From NCBI GenBank assembly GCA_017481575.1, contig JAFUPA010000055.1:1-64000 (forward strand): a stretch of 64,000 nucleotides of DNA, in the 5' to 3' direction. The notes beneath the pieces are model-generated. The model was given only the letters and a program-made list of their open reading frames with translations. It did no database searches and was not told the origin of the DNA. Shown one piece after another: positions 58,475-64,000 of the stretch. Source of the stretch: Clostridia bacterium (GTDB taxonomy: Bacteria > Bacillota > Clostridia > Oscillospirales > Acutalibacteraceae). Positions within the stretch are counted from its first letter, which is position 1. Each line of letters opens with the position of its first letter. Position numbers and translations under genes: made by a program.

Positions 58475-60390
58475 GACATATCTTCCTTTCTGAATTTATA
58501 GAAATTACTGCCCGACTTTCTGCCGTACCATACAACAAAACGGGCATAATCCTGCCATGAAAGCGGGAAACCTGTTTTTTCAAGTGTGAGTTTAATCTTA
58601 TTTTTTTCAAGACTTATCGGTGTGCCGTTTAATGCGCTTTCAAAATAAGTTGAAAAATCGTGATTAAACACTTTTTCTTCGCAGGTAATTTCGGGATATT
58701 TTATAAGAAATCTCTGGTAATCAATAAGCTCGTCCGCAAGAGCTTTATCTTCGACAAATTCGTAAATAAGCGGAGTTATTTCTTCGTAGAACTTATCACG
58801 CTCATAAACAGTCATCAAAAACACAAGCTCCTCGAGCGGCCATTCAACCGTACCGAAGCGTGTATCCGCAACTGTGATAGAAACGTTATCTTTTATTACA
58901 CCGTTGAGCTTATCTTCAACAAGAGCCAACGCCTTGCCTGCAACCGAGTAGGGGTTTTCACGCAAAAAGGCAATAAGACCCGAATAAAAACTATCGTAGC
59001 TGACGGATTGTGAATGATATAAATACAACGCAACAAATCGCAACAGGCCGAGGTGATGGAAGCTCTGCACAAGGTATGCAAAGATATTCATTTCAATCCA
59101 ATCGGCATTTGACATTGAATATGTTTTTGTAACAAGGCGCGAATATTCGGTAACGCTGTCATTCATTGAGGGCTCACGGTGAGGCTCGTTGAGCGGCAGT
59201 TTGGTTGCAGAAATATCATACTTTTTCATATAATCGGCATCTGCCATTGTTGAGCACGGCAGAAGCTCGCAATTGTGAACATAAAGAGAGTAATGCTGAC
59301 CTGCACGAAGCAACTCATCAATACCTGTTTTAAGACTTTCAACAGTTTCGCCCGGAAGTCCGAGAATAAGCTCGGTATAAGTGGGAATTCCGCACTCGTT
59401 ATACTTATTCATAAGCTGCGAGAAAGTTTCTATCGGAATGTTTTTGCGAAGCACGTTTTCAGCCGCAACGGGTGACATTGTCTGATAAGAAATGGTAACG
59501 CCCTTACTCATACCGCAATCTTCAAATTTTTTACCTATTCTGAAAACACGGTCGTTACTGTTTTTTGCATAAGAGGTTTGAAACTTTTTCGGGTATCCCC
59601 TCTTCACACGGGCTTCAACGAGCATATCGGTAATCTCTTCATCACGCTCGATTATACCGAAATTTGAATCCGTGCCGCCGCAACCGACAATTTTATTATC
59701 GCAAAGCCAGTCAATTTCCTTTTGAATTCTTTCCATAGGAAAAAGACGGAGCTTTGACGCAAGGCAACCCCAATCACAATAGGCACAGGAATACGGACAG
59801 CCACGATTAGTTTCAATGAGTGCGATAAACTCATACTGCGGGTGGTCGGCTATCAGGGAGTCAAAAACACCCTCAAGATAAGGTGACGGATAGTCACAGA
59901 GAAGGCACGGTGATTTTTCGGTATTAAAGCATTTTCCGTTTTCTCGATAAGAGATGTTTTTAACCTCTGAAAGGTACATTTTACCTGCAAATGAGAGCAG
60001 GACATCACGAAATGCCTCTTCACCCTCGCCGTGAATAAGCACATCAATAAAGCTGTATTTTTCGAGCTGTTCGCAACCCTCACGAACATGGTGACCGCCG
60101 AATATGATTTTACATTCAGGGTACTTTTCTTTTACCATAGAGGCAATTTTTTTGTTATATTCATAATTCCAAACATAGCAAGAAAAACCGATAACAGACG
60201 GGTCGGTAATGTCATTCATTATAACTTCGGGTTCTTTTCTTTCAAAGATAATCTGTTCAAAGGAGAAAACGCTCATAACACGCTCGTCCTTCATTGAAAA
60301 AGCCTGAAGCATACCGACAGCGTAAGGTAAGTGAGCGCTGCCCGAATAGGTATAGTTAGCCTGTACGAGATAAATCTTTTTCTTATTCAA
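58471..60390 (-). CDS. B12-binding-type radical SAM protein (first of three)
   Basis: A 639-residue protein counted from a TTG at 60390, chosen because GGAGGTGAG lies just upstream; an ATG at 60405 sits inside that site. It has HLPYAVGMLQAFS, VIGFSCYVWNYEYNKKIA, IIFGGHHV and IHGEGEE, the radical SAM cysteines 198, 202 and 205 (RGCPYSCAYCDWG), LILGLPGETVESL and HNCELLPCST, and the C-terminal VVWYGRKSGSNFY. It heads the operon, expressed from a perfect consensus promoter. No precursor peptide or other clear substrate gene is adjacent. Confidence 0.85.
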   Translation of the reverse strand: MNKKKIYLVQANYTYSGSAHLPYAVGMLQAFSMKDERVMSVFSFEQIIFERKEPEVIMNDITDPSVIGFSCYVWNYEYNKKIASMVKEKYPECKIIFGGHHVREGCEQLEKYSFIDVLIHGEGEEAFRDVLLSFAGKMYLSEVKNISYRENGKCFNTEKSPCLLCDYPSPYLEGVFDSLIADHPQYEFIALIETNRGCPYSCAYCDWGCLASKLRLFPMERIQKEIDWLCDNKIVGCGGTDSNFGIIERDEEITDMLVEARVKRGYPKKFQTSYAKNSNDRVFRIGKKFEDCGMSKGVTISYQTMSPVAAENVLRKNIPIETFSQLMNKYNECGIPTYTELILGLPGETVESLKTGIDELLRAGQHYSLYVHNCELLPCSTMADADYMKKYDISATKLPLNEPHREPSMNDSVTEYSRLVTKTYSMSNADWIEMNIFAYLVQSFHHLGLLRFVALYLYHSQSVSYDSFYSGLIAFLRENPYSVAGKALALVEDKLNGVIKDNVSITVADTRFGTVEWPLEELVFLMTVYERDKFYEEITPLIYEFVEDKALADELIDYQRFLIKYPEITCEEKVFNHDFSTYFESALNGTPISLEKNKIKLTLEKTGFPLSWQDYARFVVWYGRKSGSNFYKFRKEDMS

Positions 60391-60413
60391 CGCTCTCACC
60401 TCCATATCGGTTA

Positions 60414-60442
60414 ATTATATCATTGATAAGAGTTAATGTCAA
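60414..60442 (-). promoter_or_regulatory. Perfect-consensus promoter of the radical SAM operon
   Basis: TTGACA and TATAAT on the minus strand lie 17 bp apart, with a leader of only about 17 nt carrying GGAGGTGAG. I see no operator-like repeat, so expression may be high and unregulated. Confidence 0.88.
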
Positions 60443-60491
60443 ACAAGGTATGTTTTGCTTTTGTTGGAAAAGAATATATAAAGGTGATGCT

Positions 60492-61169
60492 ATGCTTATA
60501 ACTCTTATTCGTGCGATTATACTCTACTTTTTTATCATTCTCTGCATGAGGCTTATGGGAAAACGACAGCTTGGTGAGCTTCAACCGACAGAGCTGGTAA
60601 TAACAATCCTGCTTTCGGAAATTGCATCCATCCCCATGCAGGATAACGGTGTACCGCTTGTAAATTCCGTAGTTTCGGTTATCCTGCTTGTTGCTCTTGA
60701 GGTTATAAACTCTGCAATTTGTCTTAAAAGTGCAAAGCTTCGCAGTGTAATTGAAGGTAACTCGCTCGTTGTTATCCGTGACGGTGTTATTGACCAAAAG
60801 CAATTAAGGCAACTGCGCTTTTCTGTTGATGACCTTTTGGACCAATTACGGCAAAAGGATGTTTTCGATATAAACGATGTTCGTTATGCGATAGTCGAAA
60901 CCAACGGACAGTTAAGTGTTATGCTGAAGCCTGAAAAAGAAACTGTTACAGCGGAGATGATTGACGTACAAAAGGACTCAAAGGGGCTTTTATGTATGGT
61001 TGTGAATGACGGCAAGATTTTAACAAACGCATTCAAGGAATGTGATATGAACGAAAAAAAGCTGAAATCGGTACTTGAAGAAAACAAGGTGAATTTAGAC
61101 GAAATACTTTTTATGCTTGCTGATAAGGAAGAAAACTACACAATTGTGAAAAAGGAGAAGTGCAAATGA
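60492..61169 (+). CDS. DUF421 (YetF-type) membrane protein
   Basis: A 225-residue protein with an N-terminal set of three membrane helices (about 3-80, with MRLMGKRQLGELQPTELVITILLSEIASIPMQD) followed by a cytoplasmic DUF421 domain (LRQLRFSVDDLLDQLRQKDVFDINDVRYAIVETNGQLSVML). YetF and YrbG relatives are known in spore formers, and some take part in spore or envelope stress functions; the mechanism is unknown. It overlaps the following DUF4363 gene. The start at 60492 has AAAGGTGATG. Confidence 0.88.
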   Translation: MLITLIRAIILYFFIILCMRLMGKRQLGELQPTELVITILLSEIASIPMQDNGVPLVNSVVSVILLVALEVINSAICLKSAKLRSVIEGNSLVVIRDGVIDQKQLRQLRFSVDDLLDQLRQKDVFDINDVRYAIVETNGQLSVMLKPEKETVTAEMIDVQKDSKGLLCMVVNDGKILTNAFKECDMNEKKLKSVLEENKVNLDEILFMLADKEENYTIVKKEKCK

Positions 61170-61543
61170 AAAGGCTCTATATTGCGCTTGCCCTCCTTTC
61201 TGCGGCAATAATCTTTTCAATAAGCTCATACTTTACCATAAATAAAAAAATTGACAAAATAATTGAACTAATGGAAATTGACAGAGAAATCACAATTATG
61301 ACAACCGAGCCCGACGAAACGAGAACAAAAGCAATTACAGATGCGTGGGAAGAAAATGAAACTTATCTTGTTTCTATGCTCACACACCAGGAGCTTGAAG
61401 AAGTTGAAATAGGCATAATGTGCCTGCCCGATTATCTGAATCAAGGTTTTACAGAGGAATATATAAAAACGCTGAATGAGTGCATAAATCATCTTTATCA
61501 TATCAAAGAGACAGAAAAAGCAGATACCAAGAACATTTTTTGA
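61166..61543 (+). CDS. DUF4363 family protein
   Basis: A 125-residue protein with one N-terminal membrane anchor (about 5-25) and an extracellular helical domain (DEIIELMEID-like region to ETYLVSMLTHQELEEVEIGIMCLPDYL), matching the small DUF4363 family that regularly accompanies DUF421 proteins. Its start codon overlaps the DUF421 stop (ATGA), so the two are coupled and probably form a complex at the membrane. The longer frame starting at 61160 lacks its own ribosome binding site. Confidence 0.8.
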   Translation: MKRLYIALALLSAAIIFSISSYFTINKKIDKIIELMEIDREITIMTTEPDETRTKAITDAWEENETYLVSMLTHQELEEVEIGIMCLPDYLNQGFTEEYIKTLNECINHLYHIKETEKADTKNIF

Positions 61544-61587
61544 CACTTTTTGTAAAATTTTAGTCTGATATATGTCAGTGTTTGTAT

Positions 61588-61616
61588 TTGACACTAAAAT
61601 AACAGTATGATATACT
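61588..61616 (+). promoter_or_regulatory. Promoter of the nfeD-flotillin pair
   Basis: TTGACA and TATACT are 17 bp apart. The sequence TTTGACACT occurs twice (about 61539 and 61587). Confidence 0.8.
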
Positions 61617-61666
61617 TCTAGTAACATCGAAAGAGGATTTCGATAAAAATGAATGGAGGTGATAGC

Positions 61667-62089
61667 ATGCTGTGGTTTTGGATAGTGCTAATTGTTGCCC
61701 TTATTGTAATCGAGGCTGCGACGGTACAGCTTGTGACCATTTGGTTTGCAGTAGGTGCGGTCGGCGGACTTATCGCCAGCGCATTCCAGCTTGACATCTG
61801 GCTTCAGGTTTTGATATTTGTTGCAGTATCGGCTATCACGCTGGTTGTGACAAGACCGCTTGTCAAACGCTTCACGGAAACGCACAAGGAACCGACAAAC
61901 GCTGACCGTTACATCGGAAAGATTGCTGTGGTTGTGGAGCCGATTGACAACATTCACGGTAAAGGTGCAGTAACCGTTGGCGGACTTGAATGGACTGCAA
62001 GAACAATTGACGGTTCAAACGTCGAAAAAGATGCACTTGTTACAATTGAAAAAATTGAGGGTGCAAAGCTAATTGTTAAAACAAATTAA
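61667..62089 (+). CDS. NfeD family membrane protein
   Basis: A 140-residue short NfeD with three membrane helices (about 1-65) and a C-terminal OB-fold domain (about 85-140, IGKIAVVVEPIDNIHGKGAVTVGGLEWTART). Short NfeD proteins pair with flotillin-like SPFH proteins in lipid-domain and stress functions, and the partner gene follows 12 bp later. The start at 61667 has GGAGGTGATAGC; the longer frame from 61649 would begin in that site. Confidence 0.92.
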   Translation: MLWFWIVLIVALIVIEAATVQLVTIWFAVGAVGGLIASAFQLDIWLQVLIFVAVSAITLVVTRPLVKRFTETHKEPTNADRYIGKIAVVVEPIDNIHGKGAVTVGGLEWTARTIDGSNVEKDALVTIEKIEGAKLIVKTN

Positions 62090-62101
62090 GGAGTGTGTAT
62101 T

Positions 62102-63031
62102 ATGGAAATGGTAGCAATTGTTGTTTTAATTTTTCTTCTTTTGGTAATTACAGTTTTGGTTATTGCCAACGTTAAAATCGTTCCCCAATCAAGAGCTTAT
62201 GTTGTTGAAAGATTGGGTGCTTACAAAACAACCTGGCAGACAGGTCTTCACCTTAAAGTCCCTTTCTTTGAAAGAATCGCAAGAAACGTATCTTTAAAAG
62301 AGCAGGTTGTGGACTTTGCGCCTCAGGCAGTTATCACAAAGGATAACGTTACAATGCAGATTGACACGGTTGTTTTCTTCCAGATTACTGACCCGAAGCT
62401 TTATGCTTACGGTGTTGAAAACCCGATTTCTGCTATTGAAAACCTTACCGCAACAACCTTGCGTAACATAATCGGTGAGCTTGAGCTTGACCATACTCTT
62501 ACATCAAGAGACACAATCAACGCAAAAATCCGTGGTATTCTTGACGAAGCAACAGACCCGTGGGGCATCAAGGTTAACCGTGTTGAGCTTAAGAACATTC
62601 TTCCTCCTCGTGAAATTCAGGATGCGATGGAAAAGCAGATGAAGGCTGAACGTGAACGCCGTGAATCAATCCTTCGTGCAGAGGGTGAGAAGGCAAGCCA
62701 GATTCTTGTTGCAGAGGGTAAGAAAGAGTCTCTCATCCTTGCCGCTGAAGCTGACAAGAGAGCCGCTATTCTTCATGCTGAAGCTGTTAAGGAATCAAAA
62801 ATCCGTGAGGCTGAGGGTGAAGCTGAAGCCATCAGAACAATCCAGCAGGCAGAGGCTCAGGCTATTGAATTTATCAACAACGCAAAGCCGAGTGAGGGTT
62901 ACCTTACAATGAGAAAGCTTGAGGCTTTTGAAAAGGCTGCCGACGGTCAGGCAACAAAGATTATTATCCCCTCGGAAATCCAGGGAGCAGCGGGTCTTGC
63001 CGCAGGAATTACCGAAACACTTAAAAAGTAA
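62102..63031 (+). CDS. SPFH/band 7 (flotillin/stomatin-like) protein
   Basis: A 309-residue membrane protein: one N-terminal helix (about 3-25), an SPFH domain (about 25-190: VPQSRAYVVERLGAYKTTWQTGLH, VITKDNVTMQIDTVVFFQITDP) and a long Ala/Glu-rich coiled coil (about 185-270) before a short end domain. The layout is that of stomatin-like (slipin) proteins paired with NfeD; they form membrane platforms and assist proteases or fluidity control. The ATG at 62102 has AAGGAGTG. A terminator follows. Confidence 0.93.
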   Translation: MEMVAIVVLIFLLLVITVLVIANVKIVPQSRAYVVERLGAYKTTWQTGLHLKVPFFERIARNVSLKEQVVDFAPQAVITKDNVTMQIDTVVFFQITDPKLYAYGVENPISAIENLTATTLRNIIGELELDHTLTSRDTINAKIRGILDEATDPWGIKVNRVELKNILPPREIQDAMEKQMKAERERRESILRAEGEKASQILVAEGKKESLILAAEADKRAAILHAEAVKESKIREAEGEAEAIRTIQQAEAQAIEFINNAKPSEGYLTMRKLEAFEKAADGQATKIIIPSEIQGAAGLAAGITETLKK

Positions 63032-63045
63032 ATAATCAACAAAAT

Positions 63046-63082
63046 GGTGCGGAGTGTAGAACTTCGCACCGTTTCTTTTTTT
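63046..63082 (+). terminator. Terminator of the nfeD-flotillin pair
   Basis: GGTGCGGAGT pairs with ACTTCGCACC (one G-U pair), followed by GTTTCTTTTTTT. Confidence 0.85.
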
Positions 63083-63085
63083 CTC

Positions 63086-63114
63086 TTGTGTTGAAAGCAA
63101 AAATATGATAGAAT
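63086..63114 (+). promoter_or_regulatory. Promoter of the two-component system
   Basis: TTGTGT and TAGAAT are 17 bp apart, directly after the preceding terminator. Confidence 0.5.
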
Positions 63115-63145
63115 TGTGATGAATAATTTTGAAGGAGTGTGCCTT

Positions 63146-63829
63146 ATGGCAAGAATACTTATTGCTGATGACGAAAGCAAGCTCAGAAGACTTGTGTGCG
63201 ACTTTTTAAGACGTGCAGGCCACGAGCCTGTTGAAGCGTCAAACGGTAAAGAAGCTCTCGACATATTTAACACTGACCCTAAAATTGAACTTTGTCTGCT
63301 TGATGTTATGATTCCCGAGGTTGACGGTTGGGAAATGTGCCGCCAGATTCGCAGAGCGTCAAGCGTACCGATTATACTTCTGACAGCCAGAAGTGCTGAA
63401 TTTGACGAAATCACAGGCTTTGATGCCGGTGCGGACGACTATGTCACAAAGCCGTTCAGCCCGACTGTTCTTATGAAGAGAATTGATGCTCTTTTGAGAC
63501 GTGCCAACATGAGAAATGCAAAAAACGAAAAAGATATTATCACACTTGACGGTCTTGTTATGAACAACGAGGCTCACCAGGTTACAATTGACAATATACC
63601 CGTTGAGCTTACACTTAAGGAATACAACATTCTTCAAAAGCTTATTTCAAGCCGTGGAAGAGTTTACACAAGAGAACAGCTCCTTGACGATATCTGGGGT
63701 TATGACTATGTCGGCGATGCAAGAAATGTTGACTCGCACGTTGCACGTCTGCGTGGTAAACTCGGAACATGGGGTGTAAACCACCTTAAAACGATTTACG
63801 GTATCGGTTACAAAATTGAGGTGAACTGA
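63146..63829 (+). CDS. OmpR/PhoB-family response regulator
   Basis: A 227-residue regulator with a receiver domain (phosphoacceptor D51 in CLLDVMIPEVDGWEM, with DDE at the N-terminus, LTARS and the lysine in YVTKPFSP) and a C-terminal winged-helix DNA-binding domain (about 125-225, LTLKEYNILQKLISSRGRVYTREQLLDDIWGYDY, VDSHVARLRGKLG). It controls genes under a signal sensed by the downstream kinase. The start at 63146 has GAAGGAGTG; the longer frame from 63116 does not. Confidence 0.95.
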   Translation: MARILIADDESKLRRLVCDFLRRAGHEPVEASNGKEALDIFNTDPKIELCLLDVMIPEVDGWEMCRQIRRASSVPIILLTARSAEFDEITGFDAGADDYVTKPFSPTVLMKRIDALLRRANMRNAKNEKDIITLDGLVMNNEAHQVTIDNIPVELTLKEYNILQKLISSRGRVYTREQLLDDIWGYDYVGDARNVDSHVARLRGKLGTWGVNHLKTIYGIGYKIEVN

Positions 63830-63831
63830 TT

Positions 63832-64000
63832 TTGACTGACGAAAAGAAAAAGCGTTTCCGCCTTTTCCCGAATGTCAGGATACAGGTTTTTGTTCAGTTC
63901 ATAATGATTTTCCTTTTGATACTTTCAGTTATTCTGTTTTCTTCAAGCTCATTTTACATCAGTATGATTGAAAGTATCTATATGTTTGAAATGAGAGAAG
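63832..64000 (+). CDS. Sensor histidine kinase, 5' part only (cut by window end)
   Basis: The frame starts with TTG at 63832, 2 bp after the response regulator stop, behind a GAGGTGAA site at the end of that gene. The 56 visible codons give a basic N-terminus (TDEKKKRFRLFPNVRIQVFV) and a membrane helix (FIMIFLLILSVILF), then the start of an extracellular sensor region. This is how a class I sensor kinase begins, and it lies where the regulator's partner should be. The catalytic part is outside the window. Confidence 0.8.
   Translation, partial: MTDEKKKRFRLFPNVRIQVFVQFIMIFLLILSVILFSSSSFYISMIESIYMFEMRE

Noticed and set aside
53833..60405. A RiPP precursor peptide near the radical SAM operon
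   Set aside because: The gaps are at most about 100 bp and contain no small ORF with a ribosome binding site, so a peptide-modification role is not supported by neighbourhood.
1..64000. CRISPR arrays, tRNA or rRNA genes, insertion sequences, prophage
   Set aside because: No regularly spaced repeats, CCA-ended cloverleaf segments, rRNA stretches, transposase or phage structural genes were seen on either strand.

Overview
The window looks like chromosomal DNA of an anaerobic, spore-forming, moderately AT-rich Firmicute of class Clostridia, most likely a gut Ruminococcaceae/Oscillospiraceae-type organism. The evidence is sporulation genes (spoVAC, spoVAD, spoIIID), Rex, T-box control of a trp gene, a high-molecular-weight-rubredoxin-like flavoprotein, DUF5058, GtrA and COG2426 proteins, and strong GGAGG ribosome binding sites. 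I see no rRNA, tRNA, CRISPR array, insertion sequence or prophage. Most of the window is ordinary core genome with small accessory islands.

Layout: 145-7556 (minus) is a capsule/exopolysaccharide block: a CpsB-type phosphatase, an Ig-like anchored protein, two complete chain-length/BY-kinase fusions in tandem, an ABC exporter and, on its own promoter, a polyprenyl sugar transferase. 7835-9463 (minus) holds spoVAC-spoVAD and a tiny overlapping membrane ORF where spoVAE would be expected. 9603-12629 is a large glycoside hydrolase. 12688-15193 holds an OPRT-like protein and a solo trpB under a Trp T-box. 15217-21197 is the conserved rimP-nusA-ylxR-ylxQ-infB-rbfA-nrnA translation/transcription operon. 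21226-22767 encodes a DUF5058 membrane pair.

23185-27790 is an aconitase-isocitrate dehydrogenase-rex operon with a Rex-like operator at its own start site. 27869-30549 is queA-tgt-yajC, and 30588-32762 is asd-dapA (lysine/threonine branch). 32810-34966 is spoIIID followed directly by an asparagine synthase, under a sigma-E-like promoter. 35017-38117 holds a FliB-like methylase, two GNAT acetyltransferases and two small regulators. 38273-44101 carries a PHP phosphoesterase, plsC and a marR-ABC-ABC efflux operon. 44235-53806 is a string of envelope and metabolism genes: a secreted Asp/Thr-rich protein, uppP, a tyrosine phosphatase, a second glycosidase, a flavin/rubredoxin protein, a Na/Pi symporter core, a degenerate deacetylase, a NUDIX protein and GtrA.

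53833-60442 is the most unusual block. Three paralogous B12-binding-type radical SAM proteins lie in tandem behind a perfect-consensus promoter, followed by a SanA/YdcF (DUF218) membrane protein, with no recognisable substrate gene. 60492-64000 holds DUF421/DUF4363, an NfeD-flotillin pair and an OmpR-type two-component system whose kinase runs off the end.

All functions are inferred from reading the translated sequence. Promoters, terminators and RNA structures were found by eye and are untested.
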